A DNA stretch of 64,000 nucleotides from Roseiarcus sp963759955 (GCA_963759955.1 CAVXCA010000056.1:1-64000); one strand, 5' to 3'. Shown: positions 34,559 through 43,775, numbered from the stretch's first letter. Notes: a model not told the origin generated them from the letters alone. Translations and numbers: made by a program.

Positions 34559-35092
34559 ATGTCTTGGACGGATGAAAGAGTGGAACTCCTGCGCCAATTG
34601 TGGCTGGACGGCCGGAGCGCGAGCCAGATATCGGCGCAGCTCGGCCATGGCTTGACGCGCAACGCCGTGATCGGCAAGGTTCATCGGCTCGGCCTCGCCG
34701 GACGCGCCAAGTCCCCGTCTTCCGCGGCTTCCCCGCCGCGCCCGGCCCCCGCGCCGCGCGTCGCGCCGCGATCGAGTCCGAGGAGCGGCGCGCGCGGCGC
34801 AATTCACGGCAATGTGGCGCTCGCTATGTCGCCCGAGCCGATGCTCGAGACGCGACCGGTATTTCAAGAGGACGTCGTCGTGCCGATGTCGCTGCGGGTG
34901 ACGATCATCGAGCTCAAGGAAGCGATGTGCCGGTGGCCGCTGGGCGATCCGACCTCGTCGGAGTTTCGCTATTGCGGGTCGCCGTCGTCAGGCGCCGGCC
35001 CCTATTGCGCGCATCACGGCAAGCTCGCCTACCAGCCGGTTCAGGATCGCCGGCGCGAGCGCGAACGCGAACGGCGCGCCCTCGCCCGATAG
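34559..35092 (+). CDS. gcrA: GcrA cell-cycle regulator
   Basis: Alphaproteobacterial sigma70 cofactor that activates promoters carrying methylated GANTC; 177 residues. The N-terminal HTH is MSWTDERVELLRQLWLDGRS followed by SQISAQLGHGLTRNAVIGKV, exactly the GcrA pattern; a Pro/Ala/Arg-rich linker (55-95) leads to the C-terminal sigma-binding domain with CRWPLGDP, FRYCG and YCAHHGKLAYQP. The start ATG spans 34559-34561; longer in-frame starts from 34439 fall in the promoter. The very C-terminus is basic (RRERERERRALAR). Confidence 0.95.
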   Translation: MSWTDERVELLRQLWLDGRSASQISAQLGHGLTRNAVIGKVHRLGLAGRAKSPSSAASPPRPAPAPRVAPRSSPRSGARGAIHGNVALAMSPEPMLETRPVFQEDVVVPMSLRVTIIELKEAMCRWPLGDPTSSEFRYCGSPSSGAGPYCAHHGKLAYQPVQDRRRERERERRALAR

Positions 35093-35114
35093 GCGGCGTT
35101 CGAAGCGACGCCGC

Positions 35115-35858
35115 CTACGATTTGCCGAAGGTTTCGTCGAAGGAATAGCCCGTTCCGCGCACGGTGCGGATGGGATCGCGCTCCCGGCCGCGCGACAGCG
35201 CCTTGCGCAGACGTCCGACGTGGACGTCCACCGTGCGCTCGTCGATTTCGACGGATTGTCCCCAAACGCCGTCGAGAAGCTGCGCGCGCGAGAACACCCG
35301 GCCGGGCTTTTCCAGTAGATATTCGAGCAGGCGAAACTCGGTCGGTCCGAGGTGGACGTCGCGCGCGCCGCGGCGCACGCGTCGCGTCTCGCGGTCGAGA
35401 TCGAGATCGCCGGCGGTGAGTTTCTCGGCGATCCGCTCGGGTCGGCTGCGCCTGAGCAGCGCACGCACGCGCGCCATCAGCTCCGGCACCGAGAACGGCT
35501 TGACGACATAGTCGTCCGCGCCGACGGAGAGGCCGCGAACGCGCTCGACTTCTTCGCCGCGCGCCGTCAGCATGATGACCGGTAACGTCTTGGTCGCCTC
35601 GCGGGCGCGAAGCCGGCGGCAGATTTCGAGGCCCGAGACGCCCGGCAGCATCCAGTCGAGGATGACGAGATCGGGCGGGGATTCGACGAGGCGCAGCTCC
35701 GCCTCGTCGCCGCGCTCGACGCTTTCGGCGACATAGCCCTCGGCTTCGAGATTGTAATTGAGCAGCAGCGCCAGGTCCGCCTCGTCTTCGACGACGAGGA
35801 TGCGCGGCGCGGTGGCGACGCTGGAGCGGGCCGGCTCTCGGCGTACGACGTCGTTCAT
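35115..35858 (-). CDS. phoB: Phosphate regulon response regulator PhoB
   Basis: OmpR/PhoB-type regulator, 247 residues. The receiver domain has the acidic pocket (VVEDEAD), the phospho-acceptor Asp at about residue 68 (LVILDWMLPGVSG) and Lys in DDYVVKPFSVPEL; the C-terminal winged helix includes GPTEFRLLEYLLEKPGRVFS, DERTVDVHVGRLRKAL and TVRGTGYSF. The start ATG overlaps the phoU stop (ATGA at 35855-35858). It is the last gene of the phoR-pstSCAB-phoU-phoB cluster and would bind the Pho box upstream of pstS. It is convergent with gcrA. Confidence 0.96.
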   Translation of the reverse strand: MNDVVRREPARSSVATAPRILVVEDEADLALLLNYNLEAEGYVAESVERGDEAELRLVESPPDLVILDWMLPGVSGLEICRRLRAREATKTLPVIMLTARGEEVERVRGLSVGADDYVVKPFSVPELMARVRALLRRSRPERIAEKLTAGDLDLDRETRRVRRGARDVHLGPTEFRLLEYLLEKPGRVFSRAQLLDGVWGQSVEIDERTVDVHVGRLRKALSRGRERDPIRTVRGTGYSFDETFGKS

Positions 35859-36574
35859 GGATTGGGAGTCCCGGTGATGCCGGTGTCGTAGTCGTGGCGG
35901 CCCTTGGGCCGCTCGGACGGCAGCGTCGACCCGGTGACGAGATAGAACACCGTCTCGGCGATATTGGTGGCGTGATCGCCGATCCGCTCGATGTTCTTCG
36001 AGCAGAACAGCAGGTGCGCGCAGAACGAAATGTTGCGCGGGTCCTCCATCATGTGGGTCAGCAGGTCGCGAAACACCGAGTCTTCGAGCGCGTCGAGTTC
36101 GGCGTCGCGCTCCCATACGGCGCGCGCGCGTTCGACGTCGCGCTGCGCGTAGGCGTCGAGCACGTCCTTCATCAACTCGGTCGCCACTTCGTTCATGTGC
36201 TTGAGGCCGATGATCGCGCGCGGCACGCGGGCCTCGAGACCGATCTTCACCGAGCGCTTGGCGATGTTCTTGGCGAGGTCGCCGACGCGTTCGAGATCGC
36301 CGGCGACGCGGATCGCGCCGATGATTTCGCGAAGGTCGACCGCCATCGGTTGGCGGCGCGCGATGGTGAGGACCGCCTGCTCCTCGATTTCGCGCTGCAA
36401 CGCGTCGAGACGCGGATCGGTCGCCACCACCTGATGGGCGAGCGCGACGTCGGCGAGGCTGAGCGCGTCCATCGCGTCGACCACCATTTTCTCGGCGATG
36501 CCGCCCATTTCGGCGATGCGCCGCTCGAGCGTGTCGAGTTCTTTGTCGTAGGCCTTGACGGTATGATCGACCAC
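35855..36574 (-). CDS. phoU: Phosphate signalling protein PhoU
   Basis: Cytoplasmic metal-binding negative regulator linking the Pst transporter to PhoR. Two PhoU repeats of three helices each, with the motif E/DxxxD forms in GDLERVGDLAKNIAKRS and CSKNIERIGDHATNIAE. I start at a GTG at 36574 (VVDHTVKAYDKELDTLERRI), because aggga lies about eight bases upstream and the length (239) matches the family; the frame stays open to a TTG at 36595 that would overlap pstB. The stop overlaps phoB. Confidence 0.94.
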   Translation of the reverse strand: MVDHTVKAYDKELDTLERRIAEMGGIAEKMVVDAMDALSLADVALAHQVVATDPRLDALQREIEEQAVLTIARRQPMAVDLREIIGAIRVAGDLERVGDLAKNIAKRSVKIGLEARVPRAIIGLKHMNEVATELMKDVLDAYAQRDVERARAVWERDAELDALEDSVFRDLLTHMMEDPRNISFCAHLLFCSKNIERIGDHATNIAETVFYLVTGSTLPSERPKGRHDYDTGITGTPNP

Positions 36575-36587
36575 GGCTCTGACTCCC

Positions 36588-37373
36588 TCAGCCAAAACGG
36601 CCAGTAATGTAATCCTGGGTGCGCTTGTCGCGCGGCGAAGTGAAGACCTTGCTGGTCTCGTCGAACTCGACCATTTCGCCGAGGTACATGAACGCGGTGA
36701 ACTGCGACACGCGCGCGGCCTGCTGCATGTTGTGCGTGACGATGGCGATGGTGTAGTCGCCCGACAATTCGTCGATCAGCTCCTCGATCTTGGCGGTCGA
36801 AATCGGGTCGAGCGCCGAGGCCGGCTCGTCGAACAAGATCACCTCCGGACTGATCGCGACCGTTCGGGCGATACACAGGCGCTGCTGCTGACCGCCCGAA
36901 AGGCTGAGGCCGTTCGCATTGAGCTTGTCGCGCACTTCGCTCCACAGCGCGGAGCGGCGCAGAGCGGACTCGACGCGCGCGTCGAGCTCGGACTTCGGCA
37001 GTTTCTCGTAAAGCCGGATGCCGAACGCGATGTTGTCGTAAATCGACATCGGAAACGGCGTGGGCTTCTGGAACACCATGCCGACCCGCGCGCGCAACAG
37101 ATTGAGATCGAGGTCGGGCGCGAGAATGTTCTCGCCGTCGAGCAGAACCTCACCCTCCGCGCGCTGGCCCGGATAGAGGTCGTACATGCGGTTGAGCACG
37201 CGCAGCAGCGTCGACTTGCCGCAGCCCGACGGGCCGATGAACGCGGTCACCTTGTGCTCGTACAGCGGCATCGTGATGCTCTTGAGCGCGAGGGACGGGC
37301 CGTAATAGAACTGCAAGCCCCGCACGGACACTTTTTCGACGCCGTTCTGCACGGCGCTAGCTGCCTCGTTCAT
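36588..37373 (-). CDS. pstB: Phosphate ABC transporter ATPase PstB
   Basis: ATP-binding subunit, 261 residues. Walker A is GPSGCGKST, the signature is LSGGQQQRLCIART, Walker B is VILFDEPASALDP and the switch His is in IVTHNMQQA. The C-terminal SPRDKRTQDYITGRFG is the standard PstB ending. The ATG at 37373 overlaps the pstA stop (ATGA). Part of pstSCAB; the frame also runs open far upstream, but that is the shadow of pstA. Confidence 0.97.
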   Translation of the reverse strand: MNEAASAVQNGVEKVSVRGLQFYYGPSLALKSITMPLYEHKVTAFIGPSGCGKSTLLRVLNRMYDLYPGQRAEGEVLLDGENILAPDLDLNLLRARVGMVFQKPTPFPMSIYDNIAFGIRLYEKLPKSELDARVESALRRSALWSEVRDKLNANGLSLSGGQQQRLCIARTVAISPEVILFDEPASALDPISTAKIEELIDELSGDYTIAIVTHNMQQAARVSQFTAFMYLGEMVEFDETSKVFTSPRDKRTQDYITGRFG

Positions 37374-38209
37374 TTGATGTTTCCTCTTGCGGCGAGGGCG
37401 CGCGCGGTGATGCTGAGAATCAGGATCGCGAGCGTGATGATCAACGCGCCGGTCCAGGCGAGCTGCTGCCATTCCTTGTACGGGCTGAGCGCGAACTGGA
37501 AAATCACGGCTGGCAGGCTCGACATCGGCGCATTGAGGTTCAAGCTCCAGAACTGATTGTTCAAAGAGGTGAACAACAACGGCGCGGTTTCGCCGCTGAC
37601 GCGCGCGATGGCGAGCAGGACGCCGGTCAGCAGACCGGCCCTTGCCGCGCGATAGCCGATGCGCTGAATGACCAGGGAGCGCGGCATGCCGAGCGCGGCC
37701 CCGGCCTCGCGCAATGTGTTGGGAACGAGATTGAGCATGTCTTCGGTGGTCCGAACCACGACCGGAACAACCAGGACAGCCAGGGCGATCGCGCCGGCGA
37801 TGCCCGAGAAATGGCCCATCGGCGCCACTACGATCTGGTAAATGAAAAGCCCGATCACGATCGAGGGGGCGCTGAGCAGGATGTCGTTGATGAAGCGAAC
37901 GACAAGAGCGAGCTTCGAATGGCGGCCGTATTCCGCCAGATAGGTGCCCGCCAGCATGCCCAGCGGCGCGCCGACAGCGACGCCGATCACCGTCATCATC
38001 AAACTGCCGGCGATCGCGTTCAAGAGCCCGCCGGCGCTGCCCGGGGGCGGGGTCATTTGCGTGAAGACGGCGAGGGATAGGCCCGCGAATCCCTGCCAGA
38101 ACAGCACCGCGAGGATCAGGAACAGCCAAGTCAGGCCGAAGGCGGCGGCCGCGACGCTGAGGCCCAGCCACACCGAGTTTCGTCGACGCCGCGCGGGGTA
38201 AGAGGACAT
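37370..38209 (-). CDS. pstA: Phosphate ABC transporter permease PstA
   Basis: Inner-membrane permease of 279 residues with six hydrophobic segments. Conserved parts are GGLLNAIAGSLMMTVIGVAV, the loop RFINDILLSAPSIVIGLFIY, the coupling region VPNTLREAGAALGMPRSLVI and ARVSGETAPLLFTSLNNQFW. The ATG at 38209 follows pstC by four bases; the stop overlaps the pstB ATG. Typical PstA length and topology. Confidence 0.96.
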   Translation of the reverse strand: MSSYPARRRRNSVWLGLSVAAAAFGLTWLFLILAVLFWQGFAGLSLAVFTQMTPPPGSAGGLLNAIAGSLMMTVIGVAVGAPLGMLAGTYLAEYGRHSKLALVVRFINDILLSAPSIVIGLFIYQIVVAPMGHFSGIAGAIALAVLVVPVVVRTTEDMLNLVPNTLREAGAALGMPRSLVIQRIGYRAARAGLLTGVLLAIARVSGETAPLLFTSLNNQFWSLNLNAPMSSLPAVIFQFALSPYKEWQQLAWTGALIITLAILILSITARALAARGNIK

Positions 38210-38213
38210 GACG

Positions 38214-39209
38214 CTATCTCCCCGCCTTGACGTCGAGCCGCATCAGCATGAGCCGGGCGATCGCGAGAACGACAAAAGTGATCATGAACAGAATCAGGCC
38301 CAGCGCGATCAGCGACGAAGTGTAGAGATCGCCGACCGCTTCGGTGAATTCGTTGGCGATGGTCGCGGAAATCGTCGTTCCCGGCGCGATCAGCGAGGCG
38401 GATATCTTGTGGGCGTTGCCGATCACGAAGGTCACCGCCATCGTTTCGCCGAGCGCGCGCCCGAGTCCGAGCATGACGCCGCCGATGACGCCGACGCGCG
38501 TGTAGGGGATCACGATGTTGCGGACGACCTCCCACGTCGTGCAGCCGATGCCGTAGGCCGATTCCTTCAACATCGGCGGCACGGTTTCGAACACGTCGCG
38601 CGAAATCGAGGTCACGAACGGCAGCACCATGATCGCCAAAATCAGCCCTGCGGTCAGCATGCCGATGCCGTACGGAGGCCCGGCGAAAATCGACGACAGG
38701 ATGGGGACGGGTCCGAACAGCGCGATCAGCGCAGGCTGCACGTGTTGCTGCATGAACGGCGCGAACACGAACAAGCCCCAAATTCCATAAATTATGCTCG
38801 GGATTCCCGCCAACAGCTCGATCGCGATGCCGACGGGCCGGCGCAATGCGGGCGGACAAAGCTCGGTGAGAAAAATGGCGATGCCGATGCCGACGGGCAC
38901 GGCGATCGCCATGGCGATGATCGAGGTGACCAGCGTTCCGAAAATCGCGGCGCCCGCGCCGAATTTCTCCGTGACCGGGTTCCAGACCTCGGTCACAAAA
39001 AAGCCGAAGCCGAACGCGTGAAACGCCGGAATCGACCCGGCTATCAAGGATACGATCGCCCCGCCGAGGATCAGCAGAACCATGAGCGCGGCGCTTTGCG
39101 TCAAGCGGCGAAAAAAATTGTCGCCGACAGCGAAACGCCGCACCGCCTTGCCGCGGGTCTGAGCCCTGGAACTCGCCGCGTCGACCTGCAGCATCGCGAT
39201 CTCACTCAT
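38214..39209 (-). CDS. pstC: Phosphate ABC transporter permease PstC
   Basis: Inner-membrane permease, 331 residues. After a basic N-terminus a first helix (LMVLLILGGAIVSLIAGSIP) is followed by the family motifs FFVTEVWNPVTEKFGAGAAI, LLAGIPSIIYGIWGLFVFAP, and ESAYGIGCTTWEVVRNIVIP with GRALGETMAVTFVIGNAHK (coupling region and signature). It is separated from pstS by 103 bases containing a hairpin, and lies four bases before pstA. Typical PstC. Confidence 0.96.
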   Translation of the reverse strand: MSEIAMLQVDAASSRAQTRGKAVRRFAVGDNFFRRLTQSAALMVLLILGGAIVSLIAGSIPAFHAFGFGFFVTEVWNPVTEKFGAGAAIFGTLVTSIIAMAIAVPVGIGIAIFLTELCPPALRRPVGIAIELLAGIPSIIYGIWGLFVFAPFMQQHVQPALIALFGPVPILSSIFAGPPYGIGMLTAGLILAIMVLPFVTSISRDVFETVPPMLKESAYGIGCTTWEVVRNIVIPYTRVGVIGGVMLGLGRALGETMAVTFVIGNAHKISASLIAPGTTISATIANEFTEAVGDLYTSSLIALGLILFMITFVVLAIARLMLMRLDVKAGR

Positions 39210-39269
39210 TCATAGGGCCTCCGAACGGAGCCCGGCGGACGCGGCTGGAGCGCCATGCCGGGAAAGGAC

Positions 39270-39292
39270 TCGGGGCGCCCGAGGACGCCCCG
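39270..39292 (-). terminator. Hairpin between pstS and pstC (attenuator-like)
   Basis: An 8-bp perfect stem (tcggggcg/cgccccga, 39270-39277 and 39285-39292) lies 20 bases after the pstS stop. The T content after it is weak (gtccttt), so it is probably a partial terminator or mRNA-stabilising hairpin, which would favour the binding protein over the permeases. Confidence 0.5.
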
Positions 39293-39312
39293 AAGATCCG
39301 TCGTGTCACAGA

Positions 39313-40353
39313 TTACTTGGCGGCGAACACCGGCTTGCCGTCAGCAGTCTTGATGTTGTCGGCCCAGGTCTTCTCGATCTGAGCGACGACCGTGGCCGGC
39401 AACGGCACATAGTCGAGCGCTTCGGCCGCCGGGCCGCCGTTGGCGTAGGCCCAGGCGAAGAACTTGAGGGCTTCGGCCGAGGCCACGGCATCGTCGGGGC
39501 GCTCGTACATCAGAATGAACGTCGCTCCGGCGATCGGCCAGGTGTCCGCGCCCGGCTGATTGGTCAAAATGACGTAATAGTGGTCGGACTTCGCCCAATC
39601 GGCGTTGGCCGCAGCCGCCTGGAACGCCGAGGCGTTCGGCTTGACCGTCTTGCCGTCGGCATTGATCATGTCGACCGACGCCATCTTGTTCTGCAAGGCG
39701 TAAGCGTATTCGACGTAGCCGATGGCGCCCTTCGTCTGGCCCACGTTGTTGGCGACGCCCTCGTTGCCCTTGGAGCCGAGGCCGACCGGCCATTCGACGG
39801 CCGTGCTGGCGCCGACGCTGGACTTCCATTCCGCACTGACCTTGGAAAGGTAGTTCGTAAAGATGAAGGTCGTCCCCGAACCGTCCGAGCGATGCACGAC
39901 GACGATCGCTTGCGAAGGCAGCTTGACGTTCGGGTTGAGCTTCGCGATCGCCGGATCGTCCCACTTGGTGATCTTGCCGAGGAAGATGTTCGCCAGCGTC
40001 GGCCCGTCGAGGACGAGTTGGTCCGCGCCGACGCCGTCGAGATTGACGACTGGCACGTCGCCGCCGACGACCGTCGGGAATTGCAGCAAGCCCGAAGCCG
40101 TCAGATCCTTCGGCTCGAGCGGCATGTCCGAGGCGCCGAAAGTGACGGTCTTCGCCTTGATCTGCTTGATGCCGCCGCCGGAGCCGATCGACTGATAGTT
40201 GAGGCCATTGCCGGTGTCCGTCTTATAGGTGTCGGCCCATTTGGCGTAGATCGGATAGGGGAAAGTCGCGCCGGCGCCGGAAATGTCGCCGGCCCAGGCG
40301 CAGCTTACGCCCGCCGCGACGATCGCCGCGCTCATCAGGGATCGAATAAACAT
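39313..40353 (-). CDS. pstS: Phosphate-binding periplasmic protein PstS
   Basis: High-affinity phosphate receptor, 346 residues with a Sec signal (MFIRSLMSAAIVAAGVSCAW, cleavage after AWA). Phosphate-contact regions are SGAGATFPYPIYAKW, YQSIGSGGGIKQI, HRSDGSGTTFIFTNYLSK and VGQTKGAIGYVEYAYA. It is preceded by a Pho box about 110 bases upstream. First gene of pstSCAB-phoU-phoB. Confidence 0.97.
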   Translation of the reverse strand: MFIRSLMSAAIVAAGVSCAWAGDISGAGATFPYPIYAKWADTYKTDTGNGLNYQSIGSGGGIKQIKAKTVTFGASDMPLEPKDLTASGLLQFPTVVGGDVPVVNLDGVGADQLVLDGPTLANIFLGKITKWDDPAIAKLNPNVKLPSQAIVVVHRSDGSGTTFIFTNYLSKVSAEWKSSVGASTAVEWPVGLGSKGNEGVANNVGQTKGAIGYVEYAYALQNKMASVDMINADGKTVKPNASAFQAAAANADWAKSDHYYVILTNQPGADTWPIAGATFILMYERPDDAVASAEALKFFAWAYANGGPAAEALDYVPLPATVVAQIEKTWADNIKTADGKPVFAAK

Positions 40354-40447
40354 TGACGCCTCTCATTCGTTGCTGAAGCTCGCATCCGGCGGTCGGACTT
40401 CGACGCGCCGCATTGAGGGGCGAACCTATAAGCGCCACTCACCATGC

Positions 40448-40480
40448 TTGTATGACGTTAACGCGACAATAGAATGACAG
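40448..40480 (-). promoter_or_regulatory. Pho box upstream of pstS
   Basis: On the minus strand three consecutive 11-nt units start at 40480: CTGTCATTCTA, TTGTCGCGTTA and ACGTCATACAA, each with the GTC core of the PhoB repeat. The first two form a standard 7+4+7 Pho box (CTGTCAT-TCTA-TTGTCGC, 40480-40463). A further CTGTCAC lies 25 bases upstream, out of phase. It should drive pstS and the genes behind it when PhoB is phosphorylated. Confidence 0.8.
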
Positions 40481-40511
40481 CCTAACTACTTGAGACAAGT
40501 GACAGTTTTGC

Positions 40512-41591
40512 CTACTGACGATGCAGCGGAACGATGGCCGTGAATGTCGAGCCCTGTTCGAGGCGGCTGGCGATGGTCAACCGCCCGCGGTGACGGGCCA
40601 GAATGTGCTTGACGATCGCCAGCCCGAGGCCGGTGCCGTTCTTGGCGCGGCTCTGCCCGGCGTCGACGCGATAGAACCGTTCGGTCAGCCGCGGCAGATG
40701 TTCGGGGGCGATGCCGCGGCCGAAGTCGCGCACGATGAGCGAACCCTCGGCGGCGGTTCTGCTGACCGTGATTTCGACGCGATCGCCTCCCGGTCCCTCC
40801 TGCCGCGCGCCGTACTTGATGGCGTTTTCGATCAGGTTTTCGGCGACGCGCAGAAGTTCGTCGCGGTCGCCGGTGACGACGACCGGGCGGTCGGCGTGGA
40901 ACTTGATTTCCACCCCCATTTCGCGCGCGAGCGGGGCCAGCGTGTCGGCGACATGGCGCGCGGTCTGCGTCAGATCGACCGCCGCCTCCGGGCGGACGTG
41001 CTGTTTCTGTTCGATCCGTGAAAGCGACAGCAGATCGTCGATCAGGCGCGCCATGCGGCGGCCCTGTTCGCGCATGATGGCGAGAAACTTGTCGCGCGCC
41101 CGCGGATCGTCGCGCGCCGAACCTTGCAGCGTCTCGACGAAGCCGAGCATCGAAGCGAGCGGCGTGCGCAATTCATGGCTGGCGTTGGCGATGAAGTCGG
41201 CGCGCATGCGCTCGACGCGCCGCGATTCCGTCAGATCGCGAAGCGTCAGCAGCGTCGCGACGACTTCGCCGGACCCGGCCGCGAACGGCGCCACGCAGAC
41301 TTCGAACAACCGCTCGATCGGCACGCGTTCGCTCCACAGCACCGTCTCCGCTTCGCCGCTCGCCATGACCCGCCGCAGCGCGTCGATGACGTCGGGCGCG
41401 CGCAGGGCGAGCACGAAGGGCTCGGCGAGCTTGATCCCGGGCAACAGCGTGAAAGCCGGCTTGTTGGCGGCGATCGCGCGTCCGTCGGCGCCGACGATCA
41501 CCACCGGCTCCGGCATTGCGCCGACGAGCTTTGCGGCGAACGGCGACTGTAAATGTTCGGCGAGAGCGCGCTTGCTTGTTTCCTTTGACAT
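40512..41591 (-). CDS. phoR: Phosphate regulon sensor histidine kinase PhoR
   Basis: Histidine kinase, 359 residues: PAS-like domain (about 25-120), HisKA with the phospho-accepting His at about 139 (ANASHELRTPLASMLGFVET), and HATPase_c with N box ENLIENAIKYGA, DFGRGIAPEHLPRL and GTGLGLAIVKHIL. No membrane helix is visible in the N-terminal 40 residues, unlike E. coli PhoR, which has two; the start at 41591 (MSKETSKRALAEHL) therefore gives a soluble kinase. An in-frame start at 41705 adds no hydrophobic segment either. It precedes the Pho box and pst operon. Confidence 0.92.
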   Translation of the reverse strand: MSKETSKRALAEHLQSPFAAKLVGAMPEPVVIVGADGRAIAANKPAFTLLPGIKLAEPFVLALRAPDVIDALRRVMASGEAETVLWSERVPIERLFEVCVAPFAAGSGEVVATLLTLRDLTESRRVERMRADFIANASHELRTPLASMLGFVETLQGSARDDPRARDKFLAIMREQGRRMARLIDDLLSLSRIEQKQHVRPEAAVDLTQTARHVADTLAPLAREMGVEIKFHADRPVVVTGDRDELLRVAENLIENAIKYGARQEGPGGDRVEITVSRTAAEGSLIVRDFGRGIAPEHLPRLTERFYRVDAGQSRAKNGTGLGLAIVKHILARHRGRLTIASRLEQGSTFTAIVPLHRQ

Positions 41592-41647
41592 GGCTCCCGA
41601 TCCGACGCGTTCAACCCGGGCCGCCGCAACCATGAGGGGCGCCCATT

Positions 41648-42724
41648 CTAGTCCTCGTCCTCCGGACCCGACGCCGCCATGATGGCCTCGCGCAGCGAGC
41701 GCCAACGGCGCGCCGCCTCGTACGCGCCCAGCAGCGCCATCGCGAGCACGAACGGCGTAATGTAATATATTCCGCGAAACAGCAGCAGCGAAGCCAGCAG
41801 TTGGTCGCTCGAGCCACCGACGCCGTCGAGCATGGTCGCCTCGAAAACGCCGAGGCCGCCGGGGGCGTGGCTGGCGATGCCGAGCATCGCTGCGACGGAA
41901 TAGAGCGTGGTGAAGGCGAGAAAACCGAGACCATGGCCCTTGGGGAGCAGCACATAGAGGGCGCCGGCGGCGGAGCAGACGTCAATGACGCCGAGCGCCA
42001 TTTGCCCAAGCGTGAGCATCGGGCCGGGCAGAGTGAAGTTCAGGAAGATCGGCCTGCGCCGCCGTCCCCTGCGTTGAACCCAGACCAAGTAGGCGAGCAA
42101 TGCGCCGATCACCGCAAAGCCGATGATCTGGTTCGCTAGCGCATTGAAATGATTGATTTCGCCGACCGCCTCGGCGTCGCCGAGGAAGCCGACGCCGACG
42201 ATGAGGCCCATGCCGAGCCAGAACGTGATGCCCGCCACGACCGTCAGGCTCGCCACCTTGCCCGCCGAAAGTCCCGCCGGACCGTAGATCCAAAAACGCA
42301 CCGCGCCGCCGGTGACCAAGGGAAAGCCGAGCGTGAACGAAACCGCATAGCTGGTGAACGAGGCGAGCGCGGTCAGCCGATACGGCACATGGACCTTGAG
42401 ATGCTTCAGAGCCAGGCCGTCGTAGCCGGTCAGGGCGAGATAGCTCAAAGCGGAAAAGCCGAAGGCCATCGCGATCTGATCGCCGCCGGTCGCGGCGAAG
42501 GCCGCTTTGAACTGCTGCGGATCGATGCGAACGAGCGTGCGGAAGAAGACGATCGCCGAAACCGTAATGATCAGCAGGCTGAAGACAAGGCCGAGGCGCC
42601 GCAGCTGCGGCCGGCGCGCTTCGATCGCCGCGGCCCATCGCGCGAGCCGGTCGGCGGAATTGGCAGACCGGGGGTCAGGAACGTTCTCGTGACGGGGCAG
42701 GCGTTGCTTGCTCTGTTGCGCCAT
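41648..42724 (-). CDS. UPF0104 / lysylphosphatidylglycerol synthase-type membrane protein
   Basis: Polytopic membrane protein, 358 residues, eight or so hydrophobic segments. It matches the LPG_synthase_TM (AglD2/UPF0104) domain: GYDGLALKHLKVHVPYRLTA, SYAVSFTLGFPLVTGGAVRF, and SHAPGGLGVFEATMLDG near the C-terminus, the flippase half of MprF proteins. The cytosolic aminoacyl-transferase half of MprF is absent, so it is not itself a lysyl-PG synthase; lipid translocation is a family guess. Located between phoR and iolG, same strand. Confidence 0.82.
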   Translation of the reverse strand: MAQQSKQRLPRHENVPDPRSANSADRLARWAAAIEARRPQLRRLGLVFSLLIITVSAIVFFRTLVRIDPQQFKAAFAATGGDQIAMAFGFSALSYLALTGYDGLALKHLKVHVPYRLTALASFTSYAVSFTLGFPLVTGGAVRFWIYGPAGLSAGKVASLTVVAGITFWLGMGLIVGVGFLGDAEAVGEINHFNALANQIIGFAVIGALLAYLVWVQRRGRRRRPIFLNFTLPGPMLTLGQMALGVIDVCSAAGALYVLLPKGHGLGFLAFTTLYSVAAMLGIASHAPGGLGVFEATMLDGVGGSSDQLLASLLLFRGIYYITPFVLAMALLGAYEAARRWRSLREAIMAASGPEDED

Positions 42725-42788
42725 ACCCGGCCCGCTCTCCTCGCATTGGAAGGCCTATAAGCCTCGCGCGGGCGCCCGGCAAGCGCGT

Positions 42789-43775
42789 CTAGGCGAGGGC
42801 GACGCGCTGTCGGGTCCGCCACGACAGATAGGCGGCGTCAGCCAGGAGATTGGCCTTGAGGCCGTCCTCGCCGTCCGGCTTCGGCTTGCCGCCCGATTTG
42901 ACCGCGCCGACGAAGGCGTCGAGTTCGCTGCGATAGGCGCTCGCGTAGCGCTCGAGAAAGAAGTTCAGGATCTTGTCGCCGACGAAGCCTTGCGCGCCGG
43001 CGAATTCGACCGTCGTCTCACGGATGTTGCCGGCCTGGATCATGCCTTTGGAGCCGTGCGCTTCGACGCGCTGATCGTAGCCGTAGGTCGCGCGGCGCGA
43101 GTTCGAGATTTGCGCGACCTTGCCCGACTTGGTCTCCATGACGACGACGGCGGTGTCGATGTCGCCGGCCTCGCCGATCGCCTTGTCGACGAGCGCGGAC
43201 CCCATCGCGCTGATCGCGATCGGCTCCTCGCCCAGGAGGAAGCGCGCCATGTCGAAGTCGTGGATCATCATGTCCCGGAACAGCCCGCCCGAGCGGGCGA
43301 TGTAGGACACCGGCGGCGGGCTGGGATCGCGCGAGGTGATCGAGACGATTTCGACGTCGCCGATCGTTCCGCTCGCGATGCGCGCCTGGAGCGCGGCGAA
43401 GTTGGGGTCGAAGCGGCGGTTGAAGCCGACCATCAGCGTCGCGCCGCTCGCCTTGACGACGTCGAGACAGCGGCGGATGCGTTCGGCGTCGAGGTCGATC
43501 GGCTTTTCGCAGAACATCGCCTTGCCGGCGCGCGCCGCCTTCTCGATCAGATCGGCGTGCATGTCGGTCGGCGTGCAGATCGCGACCGCGTCGACCTCGG
43601 AAGAGCCGATGATCTCGTCGATCGAGGCGACTGCGCCGCCCGTCGTCTGGGCGAGCGTCTTGGCGGCGGCCGCGTCGGCGTCGGCGACGAACCGGACCTC
43701 GCAGTCCGCGCGGGCGGCGACGTTGGCTGCGTGAATCTTGCCGATGCGCCCCGCCCCTATAATGCCAAACCTCAT
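42789..43775 (-). CDS. iolG: Inositol 2-dehydrogenase
   Basis: NAD-dependent oxidoreductase of the Gfo/Idh/MocA family oxidising myo-inositol to 2-keto-myo-inositol; 328 residues. Rossmann motif FGIIGAGRIGKIHAAN, the catalytic Lys in FCEKPIDLD, and the IolG block SRDPSPPPVSYIARSGGLFR with DMMIHDFDMARFLLGEEP, where Asp and His of HDFD complete the active site. The ATG at 43775 follows gggaggaa, a strong ribosome site; an in-frame start at 43847 is ignored. Divergent from the SDR-iolCDEB side, so both likely share a control region. Confidence 0.94.
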   Translation of the reverse strand: MRFGIIGAGRIGKIHAANVAARADCEVRFVADADAAAAKTLAQTTGGAVASIDEIIGSSEVDAVAICTPTDMHADLIEKAARAGKAMFCEKPIDLDAERIRRCLDVVKASGATLMVGFNRRFDPNFAALQARIASGTIGDVEIVSITSRDPSPPPVSYIARSGGLFRDMMIHDFDMARFLLGEEPIAISAMGSALVDKAIGEAGDIDTAVVVMETKSGKVAQISNSRRATYGYDQRVEAHGSKGMIQAGNIRETTVEFAGAQGFVGDKILNFFLERYASAYRSELDAFVGAVKSGGKPKPDGEDGLKANLLADAAYLSWRTRQRVALA

